Both the position numbers and the translations under genes were made by a program. Under the pieces are notes generated by a model. That model did no database searches. It was not told where the DNA came from and was given only the letters and a program-made list of their open reading frames with translations. Below are positions 9,311 to 17,270 of a stretch of 64,000 nt of DNA, in pieces (within the stretch, counting starts at the first letter, position 1; the number at the start of each line of letters is the position of its first letter). This DNA comes from CAVZVZ01 sp963778895 (GTDB taxonomy: Bacteria > Actinomycetota > Acidimicrobiia > Acidimicrobiales > Acidimicrobilacustridaceae). The stretch is taken from the NCBI GenBank assembly GCA_963778895.1, contig CAVZVZ010000005.1, forward strand, positions 2,108,001 through 2,172,000, given 5' to 3'.

Positions 9311-9426
9311 CAGCGATGTGATTTAGGCCATCCGGCGCCCCATCCGGTGGATGGATTTACCTCCGCACCGAGGTGCTGTTTTCCCAATCGGTGCCTTGAG
9401 CTGCCCGTTTGTCGTCACCCGCCCGG

Positions 9427-9478
9427 TTTGGCGCCCTCGGTTTGGCCCTTGTTTGGCACAAATGGCGAGTTGTATCGT
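9427..9478 (+). promoter_or_regulatory. Candidate whiB promoter with TTTGGC repeats
   Basis: Three direct TTTGGC copies start at 9427, 9441 and 9452. The last overlaps a possible -35 element TTGTTT (9449-9454), placed 18 bases before a possible -10 TATCGT (9473-9478). The strong Shine-Dalgarno GAAAGGGGG (9487-9495) and the TTG start at 9504 follow. The arrangement fits a regulated promoter, but it is assigned by eye only. Confidence 0.35.
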
Positions 9479-9503
9479 CAGTTTTTGAAAGGGGGAACCA
9501 GGT

Positions 9504-9767
9504 TTGAGTGCTCAGAGGGTTGAAGAAACCTGGCAATTGAAGGCGGCGTGCCGGGGACCACACGCGGCTGTCTTCTTTCCACCGCCCCAGTTCGAGCGTA
9601 AGGAAGAGAAGCTCGAGCGTGAGCGGCGGGCCAAAGAGATCTGTACGACGTGCGCCGTGAAGACGGAGTGCCTGGAGTACGCCGTCGCCATCCGGGAACC
9701 GCATGGGATCTGGGGCGGGCTCAACGAGGTCGAGCGAAAGCAACTGCTGGCGCAGCGCGCAAGCTGA
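9504..9767 (+). CDS. WhiB-family iron-sulfur transcriptional regulator
   Basis: 87 residues from TTG 9504, with GAAAGGGGG upstream. The four cluster cysteines are C16, C47, C50 and C56 (C...CTTC....C), followed by the GIWGG turn (68-72) and a basic C-terminus. WhiB proteins are exclusive to Actinobacteria (and their phages); they bind a [4Fe-4S] cluster and usually regulate through the primary sigma factor. In mycobacteria whiB4 lies beside the Rv3679-Rv3680 ATPase pair, as this gene nearly does here. A hairpin terminator follows at 9785. Confidence 0.95.
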   Translation: MSAQRVEETWQLKAACRGPHAAVFFPPPQFERKEEKLERERRAKEICTTCAVKTECLEYAVAIREPHGIWGGLNEVERKQLLAQRAS

Positions 9768-9784
9768 TTTCCTCGCTCCTTCGG

Positions 9785-9810
9785 GGTGCCCGTTCGGGGG
9801 GACGGGCACC
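9785..9810 (+). terminator. Hairpin downstream of whiB
   Basis: GGTGCCCGT (9785-9793) pairs perfectly with ACGGGCACC (9802-9810) around an 8-base loop, 17 bases after the whiB stop. There is no clear U-run, which is common for high-GC terminators. Confidence 0.5.
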
Positions 9811-9858
9811 GGCCCGTCCCTATTGCGTGGCCGCGCCCACCCTGGTTCCGCCAGTTCT

Positions 9859-9885
9859 CGCGGCATCGGCGCGGCCGATGCCGCG
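9859..9885. terminator. Perfect 12-bp inverted repeat
   Basis: CGCGGCATCGGC (9859-9870) and GCCGATGCCGCG (9874-9885) are perfect complements around a 3-base loop. It lies between whiB and fxsA, after the first hairpin. It could be a second terminator or a transcript-end structure; no T-run follows. Confidence 0.4.
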
Positions 9886-10027
9886 TTGATCGAACCCCTT
9901 GATCTTGGTGACAACCGCTTCGCTCCGGCGCGGGTTTTGTCACGCGGATCGGTAGGTGTGCAGGTCGGGCGGGGGCTCGGGGCGTCGCCGGGGAGAACTG
10001 GCGGCTTCACCGGTAGGATTGAACGTC

Positions 10028-10525
10028 ATGGCTGGCCTGCTCCTGCTGGTTTTCTTGATCCTCTCGATCGTTGAGCTGTACGTGATGGTGCAGGTCGGCT
10101 CGGCGATCGGCGTGCTGGCGACGGTCGGCCTGTTGTTGCTGTTCAGCGTGGTCGGCGTCCTGCTGGTCAAGCACGAAGGCCTCGGGGTGTGGCAGCGGTT
10201 TCGCCGTCAGCTCGAACAAGGGGTCCTGCCGACCAACGAGATCATCGACGGGTTCCTGATCCTGCTCGGCGGAGCGCTCCTGATCGTTCCCGGCTTCGTC
10301 ACCGACTTCTTCGGTCTGCTGTTGCTCATCCCACCCACTCGCGCCCTGGTGCGCAACCTGATCGCCCATCGCTATCGGTCCCGGCTGCAGATCGCATCGG
10401 TGGGCTACGGCGGTCCCGGCGTGCCGTTCCCGCAGGCCCGCATCTACGACGTCGAGAACGTGGGCGACGTCACCCCGCCCCAGTGGCGCGCGGGTGAGAC
10501 CCCACGCGGCGAGCTCGAGAAGTGA
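10028..10525 (+). CDS. fxsA: FxsA family cytoplasmic-membrane protein
   Basis: 165 residues. FxsA features are present: a first hydrophobic segment (LLLVFLILSIVELYVMV), a second (LATVGLLLLFSVVGVLLV), and the conserved stretch IIDGFLILLGGALLIVPGFVTDFFGLLLLIPPTR. FxsA proteins are small inner-membrane proteins; E. coli FxsA suppresses F exclusion of phage T7, but the general role is unknown. Its stop overlaps the GTG start of the NUDIX gene by four bases (GTGA), so the two are translationally coupled. Confidence 0.88.
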   Translation: MAGLLLLVFLILSIVELYVMVQVGSAIGVLATVGLLLLFSVVGVLLVKHEGLGVWQRFRRQLEQGVLPTNEIIDGFLILLGGALLIVPGFVTDFFGLLLLIPPTRALVRNLIAHRYRSRLQIASVGYGGPGVPFPQARIYDVENVGDVTPPQWRAGETPRGELEK

Positions 10526-11385
10526 CCGCCGTCCCGCTGCGAGACGCGGCAACCGTGATGCTGGTGCGCGATGGCGTGCAGGGTGTCGAGGTCTTCATGC
10601 TTCGTCGCAACCTCAACTCCGACTTCGTCGGAGGCGCGTATGTGTTCCCCGGCGGCGCGGTCGACGACCACGACCGGCACGAGAACCTCGATCGGGTGTG
10701 TCGGGGTCGCAGCGATGCCGAGGCGTCGACGCAACTGGGCATCGACTCCGGCGGTCTTGCCTACTGGGTGGCCGCCATTCGCGAGTGCTTCGAGGAAGCC
10801 GGCGTGCTGCTGGCGTACGACCCCGACGGCGAGGTGATGCGCCTCGACGAGCCAGCCACCAAGGCCCGCTTCGTCGAGCATCGCCGCGCTGTCGACACCA
10901 GCGAACGTCGTCTCGTCGAGATCTGCGAGGACGAGCAGCTGCAGCTGGCTGTCGACCACATGTACTACTTCAGTCACTGGGTCACGCCCGAGGGTGCGCC
11001 GCGCCGTTACGACACCCGGTTCTTCGTTGCTGCCGCGCCCGATGCCCAAGAGCCGTTGCACGACGACCACGAGGTGATCGCGAACGTGTGGATCCGCCCC
11101 TCCGACGCCCTGGCGCGGCATCGGGCCGGCGAGTTCGACCTCATCTTCCCGACGATGCGCAGCCTCGAGACCCTCGAGCGGTTCGCCAGCGCCGACGACG
11201 TCCTCGACGCCGCGGCGGCGATCCAATCGGTGCCGACGATCCTGCCTCGCATCGTCGAGGACCACGGTGGCTACCGCATCGTGCTGCCCGGTGACCCCGG
11301 CTACGACGAGATCGTCCCGGTCGTGCTCCCGCACGGCATTCCGATGAACAAGCTCATCAGCACGCGTGCTGGAGAGGCGGACTGA
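10522..11385 (+). CDS. NUDIX hydrolase with expanded Nudix box (NUDT19-like)
   Basis: 287 residues. The fold begins DAATVMLVRDG and contains FVGGAYVFPGGAVDD. The catalytic REXXEEXG helix is RECFEEAG at residues 87-94, but the spacing from the GG turn (44-45) is about 40 residues instead of the usual few. That insert is typical of the NUDT19/CoA-diphosphatase-like branch. A nucleoside-diphosphate-X such as a CoA derivative is the likely substrate class, not proven. It overlaps both the fxsA stop and the start of the next gene. Confidence 0.85.
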   Translation: MTAVPLRDAATVMLVRDGVQGVEVFMLRRNLNSDFVGGAYVFPGGAVDDHDRHENLDRVCRGRSDAEASTQLGIDSGGLAYWVAAIRECFEEAGVLLAYDPDGEVMRLDEPATKARFVEHRRAVDTSERRLVEICEDEQLQLAVDHMYYFSHWVTPEGAPRRYDTRFFVAAAPDAQEPLHDDHEVIANVWIRPSDALARHRAGEFDLIFPTMRSLETLERFASADDVLDAAAAIQSVPTILPRIVEDHGGYRIVLPGDPGYDEIVPVVLPHGIPMNKLISTRAGEAD

Positions 11386-12257
11386 TGGCACGCGGCAGAC
11401 CGCTCGACCCGGTCGACGAGGTCGAAGAGGCGCCCGAACCGCCGCCTCTCGTTCCCGGCGTCGCCCGCGCCTTGAGCCCGCTGGTGCGCCGCATCGTGGC
11501 GCCCAATCCCGGGATCATGACGGGTCCCGGCACGAACACCTACCTCGTCGGCATCGACGAGATCGCCGTGATCGACCCGGGTCCGGACGACGAGACCCAC
11601 CTCGACGCCATCGCTGGCTGCGGTGGTGACCGCATTCGTTGGATCCTCTGCACCCACACCCATCCCGACCACGCCCCCGGCGCGGCGGGGCTGAAGGAGC
11701 GCACGGGCGCGGAGATCCTGGCCTTCGCGTCGAAGGACGGTCTCAAGGCCGACACGCGCATCAAAGAGGGCTTCCGCATCGAGGCCACCGAGTTCCGGCT
11801 GCGGGCCGTGCACACGCCGGGCCACGCCTCGAACCATCTGTGTTACCTCCTCGAAGAGGAGCGTCTGCTCTTCTCGGGCGATCACATCATGCAAGGGTCC
11901 ACCGTGGTCATAAAGCCTCCGGACGGCGACATGGCGGCATACCTCGACTCGCTCGCCAAGGTGCGCAAGTTGCGGTTGAAGGGCATCGCGCCCGGCCACG
12001 GTTACGTGATCGAGACGCCGAACGACGTCATCGACTACTACATCTCGCACCGCCTCGAGCGCGAGCAGCAGGTGCTCGACGCGGTGGCCGAGGCCGGCAC
12101 CACCAAGATCGACGCCATCGTGAAGCAGATCTACACCGACACGCCCGACGAACTACATCCGGTGGCTCGCTACTCGGTGCACGCACACCTGCTGAAGCTG
12201 GCGGCCGACGGCAAGGTCACGGGCAAGACCCTCACCGGGAAGTGGTCGATCGTTTGA
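11385..12257 (+). CDS. MBL-fold hydrolase with C-terminal winged helix (LACTB2-like)
   Basis: 290 residues. The metal-binding motif THTHPDHAPGAAGL, then HTPGHASNHLCYL, FSGDHIMQG and APGHG make a complete binuclear metallo-beta-lactamase site. Residues ~225-290 form a winged-helix-like domain (EQQVLDAVAEAG...HPVARYSVHAHLLKLAADGK). This arrangement matches LACTB2-type endoribonucleases and mycobacterial Rv3677c, which also lies near the ArsA pair and whiB4. Its ATG shares one base with the NUDIX stop. Confidence 0.88.
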   Translation: MARGRPLDPVDEVEEAPEPPPLVPGVARALSPLVRRIVAPNPGIMTGPGTNTYLVGIDEIAVIDPGPDDETHLDAIAGCGGDRIRWILCTHTHPDHAPGAAGLKERTGAEILAFASKDGLKADTRIKEGFRIEATEFRLRAVHTPGHASNHLCYLLEEERLLFSGDHIMQGSTVVIKPPDGDMAAYLDSLAKVRKLRLKGIAPGHGYVIETPNDVIDYYISHRLEREQQVLDAVAEAGTTKIDAIVKQIYTDTPDELHPVARYSVHAHLLKLAADGKVTGKTLTGKWSIV

Positions 12258-12760
12258 GCCCCGATGCGGAGCAAGCGTTCGACGACTTGCTCGCCTCGCT
12301 CGACTACCCGATGTTCATCGCCACCACCGCGGCGGCTGACGATCAGGAACGCTCCGGCTGCCTGATGGGCTTCGCAACCCAATCGAGCATTCATCCTCCC
12401 CACTTCCTCGCCTGCATCTCGCTCGAGAACCACACGGCTCGGATCGCCGCGCGGGCGGACCATCTCGCGGTGCACCTGATCCCGCGGGAGCGGATGGACA
12501 TGGCGGTGCTGTTCGGCCACGAGACCGGCGACGACGTCGACAAGTTCGCCGACTGTCGATGGACGCCCGGGCCCGGCGGAGTCCCGCTGCTCGACGCGTG
12601 CCCGGTGCGGTTCGTCGGCCGCATCCTCGACCGGGTGCCGCTCGGTGATCACACGGGCTACGTGCTCGAACCGGTTGTCGCCGCAGGATCTGCGGCTGGA
12701 CCCGACGGGTACCTGCGCTTCCAGGACGTCAAGGACCTCGACCCCGGCCACCCCGCCTGA
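12254..12760 (+). CDS. Flavin reductase-like FMN-binding protein
   Basis: 168 residues starting at TTG 12254, which overlaps the MBL stop (TTGA). The sequence fits the flavin reductase split-barrel family: PMFIATTAAADDQERSGCLMGFATQSSIHPPHFLACIS, then AVHLIPRERMDMAVLFG and a C-terminal FVGRILDRVPLGDHTGYVLEPV. Such proteins bind FMN and reduce flavin with NAD(P)H or act as small oxidoreductases. It is the last gene of the fxsA-NUDIX-MBL run and is followed by the large hairpin at 12773. Confidence 0.8.
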   Translation: MSPDAEQAFDDLLASLDYPMFIATTAAADDQERSGCLMGFATQSSIHPPHFLACISLENHTARIAARADHLAVHLIPRERMDMAVLFGHETGDDVDKFADCRWTPGPGGVPLLDACPVRFVGRILDRVPLGDHTGYVLEPVVAAGSAAGPDGYLRFQDVKDLDPGHPA

Positions 12761-12772
12761 CGCAAGAACGAC

Positions 12773-12822
12773 GAACCTGCAGCGGAAGAGCGCGCTGGAG
12801 CGCGCTTTTCCGCTGCAGGTTC
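12773..12822 (+). terminator. Large two-part hairpin terminator
   Basis: A 15-bp perfect outer stem (12773-12787 with 12808-12822) encloses an inner 7-bp GC stem (12789-12795 with 12800-12806) and a TGGA loop. It ends the fxsA-to-flavin-reductase run and separates it from the aldehyde dehydrogenase gene. TTTT occurs inside the descending arm. Confidence 0.7.
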
Positions 12823-12912
12823 GATGATGGGTCGGAGTCGCAGGCAGGAAAACAGGGGAGTACCGTCGGCACGAGCCAAACCCGGCATATCGAGTACAGG
12901 GGGAAGCGGCAG

Positions 12913-14424
12913 ATGGCCGACGACTACAAGCTCTTCATCAATGGCGAGTTCCACGACGCGCAGTCGGGGGAGACCTTCGCCACCTACAACCCGGCCACCG
13001 GCCAGAAGCTCGCCGACGTGCCGAAGGCGGGCAAGGAAGACGCCGTCAAGGCGATCAAGGCCGCCCGCAAGGCCTTCGACGAAGGTCCGTGGCCCAAGCT
13101 CAGTGGCCCCGAGCGTGCCGCCAAGATGCGTCGCCTCATCGAGCTCATCAACGACAACGCAGCCGAACTGGCCGAGCTCGAAGCGCTCGACGGCGGCGGC
13201 ACCGTGCTCAAGGCGCAGATGGCCGACGTGCCTGGCGCCGTCGGTGCGTTCGAGTGGTTCGCCAAGCTCGCCGAGGAGCAGCCGGACAAGGTGGACCTTC
13301 CCGGCTCGCCCTTCCCCGCGTCGCAGAACTACATCAAGTACGAGCCAGTCGGCGTGTGCACGGGCATCATCCCGTGGAACTTCCCGCTGATCATGGCGGC
13401 GTGGAAGATCGCACCCGCCATCGCCGCGGGCAACTGCTCGGTGTTGAAGCCGGCGTCGCTCACGTCGCTTTCGGCGCTGAAGCTGGCGCAGATCATCGCC
13501 CAGGCCGATCTGCCTCCGGGGGTCGTGAACATCTTGTCCGGCCCCGGTGGCACGCTCGGCGAGGAGCTCGCCTCCAACCCGATGGTCGACAAGACCGCGT
13601 TCACGGGTTCGACCGAGGTCGGCCGCCGCATCATGCAACTGGCGTCGGGCACCGTGAAGCCGGTGACCTTGGAGCTGGGTGGTAAGTCGGCGAACATCGT
13701 GCTCGATGATGCCGATCTCGACCTCGCCGCCGGGGGTGTGTTGTGGGGCACCTTCTTCCACGGTGGCCAGGTGTGCGAGTCGGGCACCCGGGCTCTCGTG
13801 CAGAAGGGCATCTACGACGACTTCGTGAACCTGTTGGTCGAGAAGGCCAACGCCATGGTGATCGGCGACCAGATGGACATGGGCACCAACCTCGGGCCGC
13901 TCGTGTCGCACGGTCAGGTCGAGACGGTCGAGCGCTACGTGAAGCTCGGCCGGGACGAGGTCGGCGAGCCGCTGTGCGGTGGCAGCACGCCCGACGGGTT
14001 GGCTGAACACCTCGACAGCGGTGCGTTCTACCGTCCGACGATCTTCGCCGACGTCGACAACAAGGCCAAGATCGCCCAAGAGGAGATCTTCGGCCCGGTC
14101 CTGTCGGTGATCCCGTTCGACTCCGACGATCAGGCCATCGCGATCGCGAACGACTCGATCTACGGCTTGGCCGGCGGCGTGCAGAGCCAGAACCTCGAGC
14201 GGGCCGAGTCGGTCGCCGGGCAGATGCGCACCGGCACCGTGTGGATCAACGACTACCACTTGATCTCACCGGAGCGTCCCTTCGGCGGGTACAAGCAGTC
14301 GGGCATCGGCCGCGAGCTCGGTACGCAGGGTTACGACACGTACCGTCAGGTGAAACACGTGCACATCAACCCCGAATCAACGGGTCGCGACAACCACTTC
14401 CATTACGCGATGTTGGGCGTCTGA
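12913..14424 (+). CDS. Aldehyde dehydrogenase (NAD-dependent)
   Basis: 503 residues, full family length. Key residues are the catalytic Cys288 (GGQVCESGTR), the general base Glu254 (LELGGKS), the NAD-binding PWNFPLIMAAWK and the FTGSTEVG turn, plus the late EEIFGPV and PFGGYKQSGIGRE motifs. It oxidises aldehydes to acids with NAD(P)+; the natural substrate is unknown. GGGGGAAG lies upstream of the ATG. It is monocistronic, bounded by the hairpins at 12773 and 14443. Confidence 0.93.
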   Translation: MADDYKLFINGEFHDAQSGETFATYNPATGQKLADVPKAGKEDAVKAIKAARKAFDEGPWPKLSGPERAAKMRRLIELINDNAAELAELEALDGGGTVLKAQMADVPGAVGAFEWFAKLAEEQPDKVDLPGSPFPASQNYIKYEPVGVCTGIIPWNFPLIMAAWKIAPAIAAGNCSVLKPASLTSLSALKLAQIIAQADLPPGVVNILSGPGGTLGEELASNPMVDKTAFTGSTEVGRRIMQLASGTVKPVTLELGGKSANIVLDDADLDLAAGGVLWGTFFHGGQVCESGTRALVQKGIYDDFVNLLVEKANAMVIGDQMDMGTNLGPLVSHGQVETVERYVKLGRDEVGEPLCGGSTPDGLAEHLDSGAFYRPTIFADVDNKAKIAQEEIFGPVLSVIPFDSDDQAIAIANDSIYGLAGGVQSQNLERAESVAGQMRTGTVWINDYHLISPERPFGGYKQSGIGRELGTQGYDTYRQVKHVHINPESTGRDNHFHYAMLGV

Positions 14425-14442
14425 CCGTTCAGCCAGCTGTAG

Positions 14443-14485
14443 AACGCAAGAGGGGTGGGCCCCTGAGCCCACCCCTCTTTGCGTT
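14443..14485. terminator. Strong hairpin after the aldehyde dehydrogenase
   Basis: An 18-bp stem (14443-14460 with 14467-14485, one bulged T) with a 6-base loop begins about 18 bases after the ALDH stop. It can serve transcription from either side. Confidence 0.7.
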
Positions 14486-14579
14486 ACGCAGTCATTGCTG
14501 TGATGCGACTCCAGCCGGGTAGTCGACTTCGCTGTCGAGCCCTGGCGAGTCATCCGACCCTCGAGGGGCCAAACAAGTT

Positions 14580-15807
14580 TCAGTCGCCAATTCCATTTTC
14601 GACATCTGCGCGCAGTCCTTGACCCCGAACCTCGTGCGAAGCGTGGGTCGGACGACCCTTTCTCGTTTCTGGTGGGCAATCAAGCGACGCGGTATTCGAG
14701 CAGCCCACCCGCTCGCGCCGTGCGGCGTTGCCGGCCAAGCGCATGTGTTCGAGATGGGCGTAGGTTTCGCTCTCGGCCATCGAGCCCCAATTGCGTTCGG
14801 CGAACAACTGCTGGGACAGGTGTTGGACCGTGGCCCAGCCGCTGGCGTCCGACAGCTCGCGCAACCGGTCGAGCCGGCCTTCGTGGTGCTCCTTGATCTC
14901 ATTCACTCGCTTGGGTAGATCGGTGAAGGGATGACCATGAGCCGGCAACACGATCTGAAGATCGGGCAGAGCGGCGACCCGGTCGAGCGACTCGACGTAG
15001 AGCGAGAGCGGATCGTCGTCGATCATTCCGGAGATGTGCGGAGTGATCGTGGGCAGTACGTGGTCGCCCGACAACAGCACGCCCTGCTCCTGGTCGTACA
15101 AGCAGAGGTGGTCGTTGGTGTGACCCGGTGTGAACAGGCCGACCCAGTCGCGGCCCGCGAGCCGCACGTGGTCGGTGTCGTCGACGCGAAGTCGCCACCT
15201 GGGGCACGCGGAACCAGCGTTTGGCATCGTTGGCGTTGCGCTCGATCTCGGCCAGGCGTTCAGGTGGGAGCTGCTCGGTGCGCCCGCCCCACGGCGTCGG
15301 ACGACCGAACGGCGTGGGCAAGCCGTTGATGCGCTGCACGCCGTCATCTGGTTCATCGGCATCGGGGCCGAGGCCGGCCTCCTCGAGCTCCTCGTCGGTC
15401 TCGTTCGGATCCCACCAGGTGCGAAAGAACGTCGACGCCATCACCTGGGCGCCGCTCTCTTCGGCCAACAGGCCTGCCCCACCGAAGTGGTCCGGGTGCG
15501 AGTGGGTCACGATGACGGTGTGCACGCGGTGCAACGGGATCTCGGCGGCGGCCAGCCGTTCCTGCAGCAGCTTGTAGGACACCTCACCGGGCAGCCCGGG
15601 GTCGACGATGGCGAAACCGTTCTCGTCTTCGAGGGCGTAGGTGTTGACGTGGCCGAGCCCGGTGAACTCGATCTGGAGCTGCAACCGCAGGATCGAGGGC
15701 GCGACCTCGATGATCTCGGGCGACGCGTCGAGCTGCTCGGATTTCAGCGTCCTCGGGTTTTGGGGTCGCGGCGTGCTGGCCGCCACGCCGGTCAGGGCTT
15801 CCGTCAC
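14580..15807 (-). CDS. MBL-fold hydrolase (glyoxalase II-like), frameshifted near 15197
   Basis: The N-terminal piece contains YALEDENGFAIVDPG and the metal motif THSHPDHFGGAG. The C-terminal piece, in another frame, contains LFTPGHTNDHLCLYD, LLSGDHVLPTITPHISG and VLPAHGHPF, so together they form a complete metallo-beta-lactamase domain with an ~80-residue C-terminal helical region. The break falls in GTGCCCCAGGTGG, a C-run. GTG 15807 is preferred over an in-frame TTG at 15837 because the TTG lies inside the palindrome at 15820-15839. The substrate is unknown. Confidence 0.8.
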
Positions 15808-15819
15808 GGCGGTCAGGTT

Positions 15820-15839
15820 ACTTGACCGTTCGGTCAAGT
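15820..15839. promoter_or_regulatory. Palindromic operator ACTTGACCG-TT-CGGTCAAGT
   Basis: Two perfect 9-base arms with a 2-base centre lie 12 bases before the chosen GTG of the MBL gene and over the end of orn. The TGACCGnnCGGTCA core resembles operators of TetR-family repressors of acyl-CoA metabolism. Which regulator binds is unknown; TetR-type genes are present at 44964 and 63543. Confidence 0.55.
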
Positions 15840-16373
15840 CGGCAGGGTGAAGAACCGCTCGCGGTAGAACCGCAGCTCAGCCACGCTCTCGAGGATGTCG
15901 TCGAGCGCCCGGTGGGCTTCCTTCTTGCCGGGCGACCCGCTCAGGATCTTCGGGTTCCACCGCTTGGCCAACTCCTTGATCGTCGACACGTCGACCGACC
16001 GGTAGTGCAGGTAGTCCTCGATCTCCGGGAGGTACCGGGCGAGGAAGCGTCGATCGGTACCGATCGAGTTCCCGCACAGCGGCACGCTGCGCTCGTTGGG
16101 GATGTGCTCCTTCAAGAACGCAAGCGTGTCGGCTCCGGCCTGCTCGAGCGTCACGGTCGAAGCCTTGATCGCCTCGATCAGCCCACTCTTGGTGTGCATC
16201 TCGATCACGACCTCGTTCATCTCGGCCAAGGCCTCGTCGGGCTGATGGATGACGAGGTCGGGACCCTCGGCCACGATGTTCAGATCGTCGTCGGTCACCA
16301 ACGTCGCGATCTCGACGATCACATGTCGATCCGGTTCGAGCCCGGTCATCTCGAGGTCCATCCAAGCGAGCAT
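15834..16373 (-). CDS. orn: Oligoribonuclease
   Basis: 179 residues, the standard length. The DEDDh exonuclease residues are visible: D and E in WMDLEMTGL, D in LCGNSIGTDRRFLARYLP, and the H and D of KKEAHRALDDI. Orn degrades RNA dinucleotides, including those from c-di-GMP breakdown. It is divergent from dut with only 24 bases between the starts, so the promoters overlap. Its end overlaps the MBL operator. Confidence 0.95.
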   Translation of the reverse strand: MLAWMDLEMTGLEPDRHVIVEIATLVTDDDLNIVAEGPDLVIHQPDEALAEMNEVVIEMHTKSGLIEAIKASTVTLEQAGADTLAFLKEHIPNERSVPLCGNSIGTDRRFLARYLPEIEDYLHYRSVDVSTIKELAKRWNPKILSGSPGKKEAHRALDDILESVAELRFYRERFFTLPT

Positions 16374-16397
16374 TCACAACAGCCTATTCTCGGAGTC

Positions 16398-16835
16398 GTG
16401 GTCGAGATCCCGCTGGTGCAGATCGACTCTGACTTGCCTCTGCCGGCGTACGCCAAGGACGGCGATGCCGGGATGGATCTGCGAGCGCGGGAGGGCACGG
16501 TCATCAAGGCCGGCGGCGGTCGGGCCATCGTGCCGTGTGGCATCCGCATCGCGATTCCCGAGGGTTGCGCCGGTTTCGTCCTGCCGCGCAGCGGGCTGGC
16601 TCGTGATCATGGGATCACCTGTCTCAACACACCCGGTCTGGTCGACAGCGGGTACCGCGGCGAGATCATGGTGCTGCTCATCAACACCGACCCGAGCGAG
16701 GACTTCACGATCGAGCGCGGTGAGCGCATCGCTCAGCTGGTGATCCAACGGCACGAGACCGTGACGTTCGACGTGGTGGACGAGCTCGACGACTCCGAGC
16801 GCGGTGGCGGTGGTTTCGGCCACACCGGGCGCTGA
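16398..16835 (+). CDS. dut: Deoxyuridine 5'-triphosphate nucleotidohydrolase
   Basis: 145 residues from GTG 16398. The trimeric dUTPase motifs are present: DAGMDLRA, LPRSGLARDHGI, GLVDSGYRGEI, RIAQLVIQR, and the C-terminal P-loop-like RGGGGFGHTGR. The enzyme converts dUTP to dUMP and pyrophosphate, preventing uracil misincorporation and feeding dTMP synthesis. A dCTP deaminase, which supplies the substrate, is encoded 2.3 kb downstream. Confidence 0.96.
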   Translation: MVEIPLVQIDSDLPLPAYAKDGDAGMDLRAREGTVIKAGGGRAIVPCGIRIAIPEGCAGFVLPRSGLARDHGITCLNTPGLVDSGYRGEIMVLLINTDPSEDFTIERGERIAQLVIQRHETVTFDVVDELDDSERGGGGFGHTGR

Positions 16836-16842
16836 ACGCGAA

Positions 16843-17229
16843 TCAGTCGAACAACTTCACCAGAGTCACGCGGCGACCGGCGCGGTCGAGTGTGTGCACG
16901 TCGATGACGTCGTCCAGGATCTCCTCGAATCGGGTGATGGCCGCGTCGTCGGCCCAGAACTCCTCGGTGCCCGCCGTCGAAACCGCGTCCACCACGAGCT
17001 GATCCTCCTCGACCGTGAAGGTGAAGGTCATCTCGCCTTGGGACCCTTCCGGTCGTAACAGCAGGATCACCGTCTCGTCGATCGCCAGGCCGAGATCCTG
17101 GATGTCGGGCCAACTCATGCCGATGCGCATGCCGACACCGGTCGCCGCGACCCGGGCGACGCGCCCGTAACGCGGGTCAGCCGGCAGCGCCAGGCTGATG
17201 ACATCGTCCGCGGTGCCCGCCTCGGTCAC
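16843..17229 (-). CDS. RsbW-like HATPase (anti-sigma regulatory) protein
   Basis: 128 residues from GTG 17229. The N-terminal half ISLALPADPRYGRVARVAA, then DIQDLGLAIDETV, matches anti-sigma serine-kinase HATPase domains, where the conserved E..N motif binds Mg-ATP. Here the residues after the E are TVILLL, so the canonical Asn is not evident. The C-terminal half is short and the G boxes are poorly conserved. It may be a degenerate partner-switching protein; STAS at 5512 is a candidate partner. Confidence 0.6.
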   Translation of the reverse strand: MTEAGTADDVISLALPADPRYGRVARVAATGVGMRIGMSWPDIQDLGLAIDETVILLLRPEGSQGEMTFTFTVEEDQLVVDAVSTAGTEEFWADDAAITRFEEILDDVIDVHTLDRAGRRVTLVKLFD

Positions 17230-17270
17230 CCCGCCAGCATGGCATCACCGGCACCGAGCCGCGCTGGTCC

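Noticed and set aside
12658..14259. Long minus-strand open frame opposite the aldehyde dehydrogenase
   Set aside because: It is the antisense shadow of a full-length ALDH; high GC content leaves long open frames and the translation is Arg/His/Asp-rich without motifs.
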